DNA from: Verrucomicrobia bacterium LW23
Lineage (GTDB): Bacteria > Verrucomicrobiota > Verrucomicrobiia > Methylacidiphilales > UBA1321
Assembly: GCA_003054695.1 (NCBI GenBank)
Contig: QAZA01000045.1
Coordinates: forward strand, 879,956 to 943,955
Reading direction: 5' to 3'
Length of the DNA stretch: 64,000 nucleotides
Under the pieces are notes generated by a model. That model made no database searches. It was not told the origin of the DNA and saw nothing but the letters and a program-made list of their open reading frames with translations. This document shows, one piece after another, positions 33,941 to 40,866 of the stretch. Position numbers and translations under genes: made by a program. Positions within the stretch are counted from its first letter, which is position 1. Each line of letters starts with the position of its first letter.

Positions 33941-34165
33941 GAACCTCGAAGAGGTTCTGTAACCTAGCCCAGGGTTCCCCGAGCGAAGCGAGAGAACCCT
34001 GGGTAAGCGGTAGTTTCAGATCAACCCCAATGCGGGTTGTATCCATCTGCGTAGCAAAGGGATGCGACCCGCGTTGGGGTCGTTCGATTTCGCGCCTTCA
34101 CCCAGGGTTCTCTCGCTTCGCTCGGGGAACCCTGGGCTAGGTTATACAACCTCGTTGAGGTTGTC
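33941..34165. repeat. Complex palindrome with hairpins inside each arm (family D)
   Basis: Outer arms 33941-34004 and 34100-34165 pair almost throughout. Each arm is itself self-complementary: CCCAGGGTTCCCCGAGCGAA with its mirror TTCGCTCGGGGAACCCTGGG, plus gaacctcgaagaggttc on the left and gacaacctcaacgaggttg on the right when read from the other strand. An inner pair (caaccccaatgcgggttg with cgacccgcgttggggtcg) fills the centre. The whole can fold either as one long hairpin or as a row of small ones. Confidence 0.88.
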
Positions 34166-34257
34166 AGAGCCTTGCGAACATCTCTTCTTGAACCGCCCTA
34201 ATACTAAAATAGATCCTTGCCGAAACACTAGAGGCTGTCGACATTTCCGCTGCATCC

Positions 34258-34361
34258 CCCTTCCGACCTTTGTGCCTTCGTGGTGAACCATTCCCACTAT
34301 CTCCGGCAACAGGAACAAATGCGGGGTATATTTTACCACAACGACACGAAGGTCGGAAGGA
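34258..34361. repeat. Inverted repeat (family C, copy)
   Basis: Arms 34258-34289 (ccttccgacctttgtgcctt then cgtggtgaac) and 34332-34361 (ttaccacaacgacacgaagg then tcggaagg) with a loop of about 42 bases. It belongs to the accacgaaggcacgaagg type of repeat. Confidence 0.85.
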
Positions 34362-34400
34362 GCGTCTGACTGCTCCTGCACTTGAATCCGCGCGGATGGG

Positions 34401-35519
34401 CTATTTCGCGAGATCCTGCGGAGGAAGGACCTGTGTGGAATCTCCCGGGACGACGGGCGGGGTGGCCGGCGGGACGGGGCCGACGCCGGACGGCTTGCGG
34501 GCGGGGCCTGTGGCGCCGATGCCTACGGCCGAGGGGCGGACGGCGGCGGAGGTGCGCGCAGGTTGCGGTGGGTGGGGCTGGGGCGGTGCATCTCCCGCGG
34601 CGGCGGCGTGGGAGGTATCCGGCATGGCGGCGCTGGTACCTGCGCTCGCGCTGGTTTCGCTGAAGGCACCGGCTTCGCTTACCGTGCCGCCGCCTCGCCG
34701 GGTGCCGCCGGGTGTTGTGGCCAGATCGCGCAGGGTGCGGCGCAGCACCTGGGCGGGCGGGCCGTGGGAGGTGATGCGGCCGGCGCTGATGACGGCCACC
34801 TCGTCCGCAAAGTTGCGCATCTCGTCGCGGTCGTGCGAGACGTAGATGATCGGGACGCGGAAGTGATCGCGCACGCGGCGAAGCAGGCCCAGGGCGCGGG
34901 CTTTCTTTGCGTCGTCCAGGCTGGCCAGCGGTTCGTCCAGCAGCAGCATGCGGGCGCCGGAGAGCAGGGCGCGGCCCAGGGCCACGCGTTGCTGCTCGCC
35001 GCCGGAGAGACCCAACACGTTGCGACGCATCAGTTTGTCCAGCTCCAGAATCTGCGCCAGTTCCAGCAGGGCAATTTCTTCGCCTATATCGGAGGTAGAG
35101 CCATCTTCACCCCCGCGGGGCGCTGCCGTGCCGTCGCCCAGCCGGGCCGCGCCGCGTCGTGCCCGGGCGCCGAAAAGCAGGTTGTCCCGCACGTTAAGGT
35201 GGGGGAAAAGGGCGCCGTCCTGCGGCACGTAGCCAATGCGCCGCGTGCGCGAGGGGCGATTGAGGCCGCGCGCGGAATCAAACACGGGCTGCCCGCGCAG
35301 GATAATCCGGCCCATGCGGGGCGTGCGCAGGCCGGTGATAATCTCCAGCAGCGACGTTTTGCCCGCGCCCGACGGCCCGAAAATGCCCAGCACCTCGGCA
35401 TCGCTGGAGAAGAGCGGAATCTGCAGCTCAAACCCGCGCACAGTCAAATGCACGTCGCGAAGATCCAGCGTGGAAGCCGTGGCGGGCAGTGTGGTGGTCG
35501 TGGTGGTGGCGGTTGCCAT
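34401..35519 (-). CDS. ABC transporter ATPase, ModC/molybdate-type, with disordered tail
   Basis: A 372-residue ATPase subunit. Motifs: Walker A GPSGAGKT (48-55), Q-loop Gln100, signature LSGGEQQ (171-177), Walker B MLLLDEP (191-197) and switch His229 in YVSHDRDEM. The sequence GLRTPRMGRIILRG and the DSARGLNRPSRTRRIGYV region resemble ModC/CysA-type importers. Residues about 122-146 form an insertion before the helical domain. In place of the C-terminal TOBE/MOP regulatory domain, residues about 265-372 are Ala/Pro/Thr-rich and look disordered. No permease or binding-protein gene is near, so it is an orphan subunit. It follows the LacI gene by 69 bases on the same strand, so co-transcription is likely. 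Confidence 0.85.
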   Translation of the reverse strand: MATATTTTTTLPATASTLDLRDVHLTVRGFELQIPLFSSDAEVLGIFGPSGAGKTSLLEIITGLRTPRMGRIILRGQPVFDSARGLNRPSRTRRIGYVPQDGALFPHLNVRDNLLFGARARRGAARLGDGTAAPRGGEDGSTSDIGEEIALLELAQILELDKLMRRNVLGLSGGEQQRVALGRALLSGARMLLLDEPLASLDDAKKARALGLLRRVRDHFRVPIIYVSHDRDEMRNFADEVAVISAGRITSHGPPAQVLRRTLRDLATTPGGTRRGGGTVSEAGAFSETSASAGTSAAMPDTSHAAAAGDAPPQPHPPQPARTSAAVRPSAVGIGATGPARKPSGVGPVPPATPPVVPGDSTQVLPPQDLAK

Positions 35520-35588
35520 GGCGGGGGAGGGGGGGGAGATTTCGCTTCCTGCGTCGGTGAGGCTTTAGGGCTACCAGGGCTACCGCGG

Positions 35589-36647
35589 CTACTGCCGGCG
35601 CACGGTGGTGCCCATGCGCCACTCGCCTTCTACCAGGATGCGGATGGGGGTGTGGGGAAAGCCTCGCTCGCCGCGTTGCACCATGCCTACCAGGAAGTCG
35701 ACCGCGGTGCGGCCGATAACCAGGCCGTTCTCGTAGATGCCGGAGATGGGGTCGCCTTCGCGGGCCACGCTCAGGCGCACGTAGGCGCAGTCGCGCGGCA
35801 CTTCCACGCCGATTTCGTGCAGCCAGTCGATAATGCCCAGGCCGCCGATGGAGACGATGGCATCCGGCTTGCACTTGCGGTACCACTCCTTCAGCGCGGT
35901 GCTGTCGCGCTCGCCGCGTTGCACCAGGTAGGCGGGCACTTTGGGGATGCGGGGGTTCTTGTGGTGAAAATGCCAGAAGGCCGTGTGGTAGGCGTTATCC
36001 ACCTTATCGTCAATATCCTGGTGGCAAAACAGGCCGATGCGTTTGTAGCCCAGTTCCGTAAGCTCGCGCAGGGCCATGGCCATGCTGTGGAACTGATGGT
36101 TGGTGACGAGGTGAAAAACGCGGGGCTGCAGGCTGTAGCCAAAGGTGATGGCCGAGAAGTGGTTATAATCCAGCGGCACCTGCATGCCGTAGCTGGGCTG
36201 CGGCGCCAGCAGCACGCCTTTAATGCCGCGGCTGCGCAATATCTTGCTGGCCCGCTCCGGCGTCATCCCCTTCTCGCGCAGGCGAAATTCCTCCAGCTCG
36301 TAGCCCAGGGAGCGGGCGCGCTCGGCGGCCCCCTCAAAATACTCGTTAAACGTGGCCTGCCCGCGCAGCAGCACCGGCCCCTCCCAATTATCCAGCCACG
36401 CCAGCGTGGACTGGTAGGCCACGGGCACCTTGGTTTTGCGATACGCGTTAAGCGCGGAGAGCACCGGATCGGGCGCGTACCCCAGCGACGCCGCGATATC
36501 CTTGATGCGCTGTCGCACCGCCGCCGAGATGCGGGGGTGATCGCGCAGCGCCAGGCTGACCGTGCTGTAATGCATTCCCGCCGCGGCGGCAATGTCCCGA
36601 AGAGTGACGCGGGGATTCACATCAACAGTTTGAGCAAATGCCGCCAC
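35589..36647 (-). CDS. LacI family transcriptional regulator
   Basis: Sugar-responsive DNA-binding regulator of 352 residues. The N-terminal helix-turn-helix and hinge are at about 13-60 (VTLRDIAAAAGMHYSTVSLA, then RISAAVRQRIKDIAASLGY). The remainder is a periplasmic-binding-protein-like effector domain, with GVLLAPQPSY, ELGYKRIGLFCHQ, PDAIVSIGGLGIIDWLHE and an end ILVEGEWRMGTTVRR. The effector end is typical of Verrucomicrobia LacI proteins I recall, but its inducer is unknown. It precedes the orphan ABC ATPase gene by 69 bases. No sugar-use genes are adjacent. A nested palindrome lies just upstream, so its promoter region is compressed into about 40 bases or embedded in that element. Confidence 0.92.
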   Translation of the reverse strand: MAAFAQTVDVNPRVTLRDIAAAAGMHYSTVSLALRDHPRISAAVRQRIKDIAASLGYAPDPVLSALNAYRKTKVPVAYQSTLAWLDNWEGPVLLRGQATFNEYFEGAAERARSLGYELEEFRLREKGMTPERASKILRSRGIKGVLLAPQPSYGMQVPLDYNHFSAITFGYSLQPRVFHLVTNHQFHSMAMALRELTELGYKRIGLFCHQDIDDKVDNAYHTAFWHFHHKNPRIPKVPAYLVQRGERDSTALKEWYRKCKPDAIVSIGGLGIIDWLHEIGVEVPRDCAYVRLSVAREGDPISGIYENGLVIGRTAVDFLVGMVQRGERGFPHTPIRILVEGEWRMGTTVRRQ

Positions 36648-36690
36648 GATGTCAATTCAGGGGACGGGCAGGGGAGGGGGAGTAAGATTA

Positions 36691-37035
36691 TTTAACCACG
36701 AATGACACGAATAGTACAGAGGGGAGGAATGGGGGAAATGTTGGATATGATGAACCTGAGAGGCTAACTACCGTTGATAATGGGTCCTGCTCCCTGTTTA
36801 CACTATCCCCCCTTTGCGAACTTTGCGTCCTTCGCGTCCTTTGCGCGAAAACCGCGCAGGATATCGCTTCCCCCTTTCGTGAGGCTCAATCGAATGGATG
36901 TTTCGCGCAAAGGGCGCGAAGGACGCAAAGTTCGCGAAGGGGGACACAGAGAAAAGGAAATTTTAGTTCTTCCCTCACAATCCCCCATTCCTCCCCTCCG
37001 CACTATTCGTGTCATTCGTGTTATCCGTGGTTAAA
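36691..37035. repeat. Nested double palindrome (family A, copy 2)
   Basis: Same design as 6507-6824. Outer arms are 36691-36736 (starts tttaaccacgaatgacacga) and 36981-37035 (ends ttatccgtggttaaa). Inner arms are 36806-36850 (core tgcgaactttgcgtccttcg) and 36901-36944 (core cgaaggacgcaaagttcgcg). Outer and inner arm sequences are both homologous to copy 1, yet the loops and the spacers between arms are unrelated. Confidence 0.92.
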
Positions 37036-37305
37036 CACTCCCTGATTTTTTTTCGTGGGTGCACTAATAAAGGGCGGGTCGCGGCGTTTAGACTGATAGG
37101 GAGCGCTCAGGCTTCTGCGGTTTGGTCGCCGCGGGGGCCGGGTCAGGGCGCTCTTTTACTCCAAATCTCCTGGCGGGATTTTCCCGGGCGTTGCCATCGC
37201 TGCGGGTGGTCCGGTCTGGCTCTCTCTGCGGATACGGGTTGCGTGCTGGTCCCATGCGGCCGATGAGTATCTGCTTCCGCCTCAAGCCCTTAACGTGATG
37301 ATTGG
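37036..37305. other. Spacer downstream of the nested palindrome
   Basis: About 270 bases after the palindrome and before the NtrC-type gene end. No reading frame, hairpin with T tail, or RNA gene was recognised. Confidence 0.4.
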
Positions 37306-38979
37306 TTAAGCTTGTATACCAAATTTTTTGAGCTTAGTATACAGAGTTGGCCGATGGATGCCGAGCAGCGCGGCGGCCTTCTTCTTGTTGCCCTTGCACT
37401 GGGCCAGCGCGGCGATCAGCGCCGCCTTCTCGCGGTCGGCCAGGTTAAAGCCGGCGGCGGGGATGGCTGCCGGCGTCGTCGCGGCGGCTCCTGGTGCCGA
37501 TGGCTGCGGAAGCAAGGGCGAGGCCTGGTCGCTATCGTCTGCCTGCCGCGGTTGCCATGGCGCGGGGACATCGCGCAACGGGGTGCCATAGCCGTGATGC
37601 GGCTGGGGCACTGCCGCGGCGCCGCCGGCTCCGGCGGATGGTGTCTCTCCATGCAGCGTGGCATAGCCGGCAAATCCCTGTGGCACAACGGGGGCCGGTG
37701 GCGGCGGCATGGCGGCGGGGAGGGCGAAACTCCCCGGGGCGCACTGCTGCCTGGCGCGGGCCAGGATTTCCGGCGGCAGATTTTTGGGCATCACCACGCC
37801 ACCTTTCTCCAGCACCACGGCGCGCTCGATCGTATTCTCCAGCTCGCGAACATTTCCCGGCCAATGATAATGCAGCAGCAACTCATAGGTCTCCGGGGCA
37901 ATCGTCAGATTGTCCTTGCCCATCTTTTTGCCAAAGCGGCGCAGAAAGGACTGTGCCAGCTCCGGGATATCCTCCGTGCGCTCGCGCAGCGGGGGCAGGT
38001 GCAGGGTAAAGGTGTTGAGTCGATAATACAAGTCCTCGCGCATCAACCCGTTGCGTATCGCCTCATCCGGCCTGCGGTTGCTGGCGGCGATGAGGCGGAA
38101 GTCGGCCTTCAGCGTCTGCGTGCTGCCCAGCGGGCGAAATTCGCGCTCCTGCAGCACGCGGAGAAAGCGCGTTTGCAGCTCAATCGGCATCTCGGCAATT
38201 TCGTCCAGGAAAAGAGTGCCGCCTCCGGCCGCGCTCAGCATGCCGGGGAAGTCCTGCAGCGCCCCGGTAAACGCGCCCTTTTTGTAGCCAAACAGCTCGC
38301 CCTCAATCATTTGCTGGGGAAAGGCGGCGCAGTTCAGGCGGATCAGCGGCCCGCCGGCGCGCAGGCTCAGCTCGTGCAGGCGGCTGGCAAACACCTCCTT
38401 GCCCACGCCGCTTTCGCCGACGATGAGGACATTCGCGTCGCTCGGCGCAATCTGCTCCACCAGCTCCACCAGCTCCGCCATGCGGGCGCTGCGAAAGACG
38501 GGCTGCGGCCGTGTCTCCGCATGGTTGATCTTGCGTTTAAGGCGGTCCGTCTCCTCGCGCAGCTCGCGCGCCTGCTCGCGCAGCGACGTTTGCTCCAGCG
38601 CCTGGGCGATGAGGTTGAGCAGCTCCTCGGGTGCGTAAGGCTTGCTGATGAAATGGAACGCACCGACTTTGATCGAGGCGATAGCGTTGTTGAGCGAATC
38701 GTGCGCGGTGACGACGATGACCGGCAGCGCCGGGTGCGCGGTGCGGATTTGCCGGAGAAAATCGAGCCCCTCGCCATCGGGCAGCCCAAGGTCCAGCAGC
38801 ACGATTGCAGGGTGTTGATCCGCAATGAGTTGCAGCCCCTGGCGGCCGGTGTAGGCGGCGGCGACGCGGTAGTTGCGGCGCTCCAGGATGGACTGCAGGG
38901 TGGCCTGGATATTGCGTTCGTCGTCGATGACACCGATGAGAGGTTTGTTTGCGGCGGTCACACTTTGTTTGTACGGCAA
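37306..38979 (-). CDS. Sigma-54-dependent response regulator (NtrC family)
   Basis: A 557-residue two-component activator of sigma-54 promoters. The receiver (about 13-130) has the acidic pair Asp19-Asp20, phospho-acceptor Asp63 (LLDLGLPDGEG) and Lys113. The AAA+ domain has Walker A GESGVGKE (188-195), the sigma-54 contact loop GAFTGA (235-240) and Walker B GGTLFLDE (253-260). A Pro/Ala/Gly-rich linker (about 410-515) leads to a Fis-type helix-turn-helix (NKKKAAALLGIHRPTLYTKL). No histidine kinase is next to it. It is divergent from cpaB, so it may control the Tad locus, but no GG-N10-GC sigma-54 site was found in the intervening 465 bases. Confidence 0.93.
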   Translation of the reverse strand: MPYKQSVTAANKPLIGVIDDERNIQATLQSILERRNYRVAAAYTGRQGLQLIADQHPAIVLLDLGLPDGEGLDFLRQIRTAHPALPVIVVTAHDSLNNAIASIKVGAFHFISKPYAPEELLNLIAQALEQTSLREQARELREETDRLKRKINHAETRPQPVFRSARMAELVELVEQIAPSDANVLIVGESGVGKEVFASRLHELSLRAGGPLIRLNCAAFPQQMIEGELFGYKKGAFTGALQDFPGMLSAAGGGTLFLDEIAEMPIELQTRFLRVLQEREFRPLGSTQTLKADFRLIAASNRRPDEAIRNGLMREDLYYRLNTFTLHLPPLRERTEDIPELAQSFLRRFGKKMGKDNLTIAPETYELLLHYHWPGNVRELENTIERAVVLEKGGVVMPKNLPPEILARARQQCAPGSFALPAAMPPPPAPVVPQGFAGYATLHGETPSAGAGGAAAVPQPHHGYGTPLRDVPAPWQPRQADDSDQASPLLPQPSAPGAAATTPAAIPAAGFNLADREKAALIAALAQCKGNKKKAAALLGIHRPTLYTKLKKFGIQA

Positions 38980-39255
38980 CGGGGGGTGGAAGACAAACCG
39001 AATGTAGTGATTTCGGACAGATTTCGGACCCGGCGTTGTGGCGCCGGGCGAGAGCTGACGAAGAAGAAACTGGGTAACGTGTTGGTGGGGAATGGTTTAT
39101 CTTGGTGGATGAACCAGAACCCTGTCAAAAGCGAACCCGCAACCGCTCTTATGCAAAAGGGCAGGAAAGACAGATTGTCTATGCACGAACCAGTATGTAA
39201 GAACATACGGAAGTATAACAAAGCAAGAGATTTCCAAAAAATTTTGGCGAATCAC

Positions 39256-39284
39256 TTGACTTTTTACACAAAACCGAGTGATAA
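39256..39284 (+). promoter_or_regulatory. Candidate sigma-70 promoter for the Tad locus
   Basis: TTGACT (39256-39261), a 17-base spacer, then TGATAA (39279-39284), in AT-rich DNA facing cpaB. The predicted leader before the cpaB start is about 150 bases. Confidence 0.55.
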
Positions 39285-39375
39285 GAAGTGCGTTATGGAG
39301 CAGGTAAACCTTACGCACTGTTCTGTAAAAAACCCGGCAACCTTGCCTAAATGTGGCACTTACAAAAAATAAAAG

Positions 39376-39402
39376 TTGACGCATGAAGCAGGTTTTTATA
39401 GA
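39376..39402 (+). promoter_or_regulatory. Second, weaker promoter candidate before cpaB
   Basis: TTGACG (39376-39381) and TATAGA (39397-39402) with a 15-base spacer, which is short. It would give a leader of about 35 bases. Confidence 0.35.
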
Positions 39403-39444
39403 AGGCAGCGTGAAATCTAACCCCTAACCGTCCAGGAGCCTACC

Positions 39445-40407
39445 TTGAAGAAGAAGCCGTTTCCCTTAATGATCCTCGGCGCCGTCCTATTGGGCGTCGT
39501 CGCCGTGTTCCTCATCCTGTCGTACATCAGCAAACTTAACTCCGACAGCCAGGCCAAGCTTGACGCTCTTGAAGCCAAGATGCGTGAGATGGCCGGCCGC
39601 CCGGTGACCGTCGAGGCCCCCAAGGTCGAGGCCGTGAAGGTGAGCACCCGCAAGGTTGCCTACGCCCGCATGAAGATCGCCGCCGGCCAGAAGATCTCCT
39701 CTGAGCTCTACGAGTTCAAGGACACCCCCGATGATCTGATCAACAGCTCCCTCAAGGAGAACGAGATCGAAGGCAAGTTTGCCCGCAAGAACATCGAGAT
39801 GGGTGAGCCGATCACGACCAACAACGCCTCCGACAAGCTCCCGCTGATGTCGATGGTGATCACCCCCGGCTATCGCGCCATGGCGATGCAGGTGTGGAAT
39901 GATCCCGCCGTCAACTCCACCGGCGGCTGGGTCAACGACGGCGACAAGGTCGACCTGATCCTGACCTACGAAGATCCGCCCCAGTCCAAGCAGATGCGCA
40001 CCAAGATCATGCTGCAGAACGTCAAGGTTCTCTTCATGCCCGGCGCGCAGCGCAACGAGGAGAGCCAGGGTGTTTTCTCCGCCGCCGGCGCCCCGCTGAC
40101 GGTGACCTTTGAGGTGACCCCGGAGCAGGCGGAAGTTCTGGCCTCGCTCGAAGGCTTCGGCAAAATGCGCATGATCCTGCGCGGCAACTACGACGACCAC
40201 ATTGGCAAGTACAACGGTGTCTACACCACGGAAGTGATCCAGGACCCGAACCTCCTGCAAAAGGTGGCGACGAAGTCCGAAGGCACGGCCGCTGAGGTTG
40301 CCAAGAAGGTCGAGATTAACAAGGCGATTGCAGTTGAGAAGGAAAAGGCCGAAGCCGCCCGCACCAAGAAGAAGGCGGAAGAAGGTCGCGAAGGTCTCAA
40401 CCAGTAA
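39445..40407 (+). CDS. cpaB: Tad pilus assembly protein CpaB/RcpC
   Basis: Periplasmic, membrane-anchored Tad pilus assembly factor of 320 residues that works with the CpaC secretin. It has one N-terminal membrane helix (about 8-26, LMILGAVLLGVVAVFLILSY). A SAF-like domain (about 60-115, VAYARMKIAAGQKISSELYE) follows, and then the RcpC domain (YRAMAMQVWND, GGWVNDGDKVDLILTYE, FEVTPEQAEVLASLEGFGKM). The C-terminus is a charged Lys/Glu/Ala helix. The start is TTG at 39445, supported by a good AGGAG at 39434-39438, one of the few clear ribosome sites in the window. It opens the Tad locus, downstream of two promoter candidates. Confidence 0.9.
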   Translation: MKKKPFPLMILGAVLLGVVAVFLILSYISKLNSDSQAKLDALEAKMREMAGRPVTVEAPKVEAVKVSTRKVAYARMKIAAGQKISSELYEFKDTPDDLINSSLKENEIEGKFARKNIEMGEPITTNNASDKLPLMSMVITPGYRAMAMQVWNDPAVNSTGGWVNDGDKVDLILTYEDPPQSKQMRTKIMLQNVKVLFMPGAQRNEESQGVFSAAGAPLTVTFEVTPEQAEVLASLEGFGKMRMILRGNYDDHIGKYNGVYTTEVIQDPNLLQKVATKSEGTAAEVAKKVEINKAIAVEKEKAEAARTKKKAEEGREGLNQ

Positions 40408-40866
40408 CCACAGGCGCGGCCCCTGGGCGCCTGCCCGGCAACCCTCCTGAGACGACGATCGCCCGAGACGTAACGCTCCATAACACAAGGCAGGTACGTA
40501 TCGCGCGGACCCTCCGCCGGACAGGCCCCACGCCCCTCCCTGATTACACGACGCCAAGAATCGAAAGCCCAGCGCAGCAGCCTCTCCCCGCGGCCCGGAC
40601 TCTCCCCCCATACTCAAGAGGGGAGAGCCCGGGCTGAGGCAACGCAAGAGGCAGCCCGCACCGCCGAGGTGGTGTGGAAAGCCTGCGCACCCCGGCCCCT
40701 CCCCACACGCATAGGCAAACGCACCGGCAGGGCCGGCCCCCTTTTCCCCAAAAAAACTGACAGTACCACCGTCACGTACACCCCCCGGCAAGGAAGTGTG
40801 ATGTAGCGGCACAGGCAGACAGAGAGAGAGCCAGACCAACAGACCAACCGAGAGAGATACTAAACC
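40408..40866. other. Long spacer between cpaB and cpaC
   Basis: About 460 bases, very long for two genes of one assembly pathway. It has no convincing frame. Its only strong element is the hairpin at 40593-40634. The last 60 bases contain a CAGACAGAGAGAGAGCCAGA-like purine tract before the cpaC start. Confidence 0.45.
40593..40634 (+). promoter_or_regulatory. Strong hairpin between cpaB and cpaC
   Basis: Arms GCCCGGACTCTCCCC (40593-40607) and GGGGAGAGCCCGGGC (40620-40634) form a 15-base stem with one mismatch and a 12-base loop. No T tract follows, so it could act as an mRNA stability or processing hairpin rather than a full terminator. Confidence 0.5.

Larger units (their letters stand above)
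33639..34400. other. Long repeat-filled spacer
   Basis: About 760 bases with no gene. It holds a single half-arm of the family C repeat (33727-33770, core tttaactacgaaacacacga), the complex palindrome at 33941-34165 and a further palindrome at 34258-34361. The remaining sequence has no recognised feature. Confidence 0.6.
38980..39444. other. AT-rich divergent control region of ntrC-type and cpaB genes
   Basis: About 465 bases. 39110-39420 is markedly AT-rich for this window and holds two sigma-70-type hexamer pairs, at 39256-39284 and 39376-39402. It has no convincing gene. A search by eye for GG-N10-GC (sigma-54) motifs gave no match. Confidence 0.55.

Noticed and set aside
6507-37035. CRISPR arrays suggested by repeated units
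   Set aside because: The repeats are palindromic pairs at scattered loci, not evenly spaced direct repeats with unique spacers, and no cas gene is present.
6507-37035. Insertion sequences or MITEs
   Set aside because: No transposase and no certain target-site duplication was seen at the palindrome edges; they are reported only as repeats.
37312-39372. 686-codon plus-strand frame opposite the NtrC-type gene
   Set aside because: The minus strand has receiver, Walker A, GAFTGA and Fis helix motifs; the plus frame is compositionally a shadow.
38980-39444. Sigma-54 promoter for cpaB
   Set aside because: No GG-N10-GC element was found; closest matches had wrong spacing (for example GGCAACCTTGCC with 7 bases).
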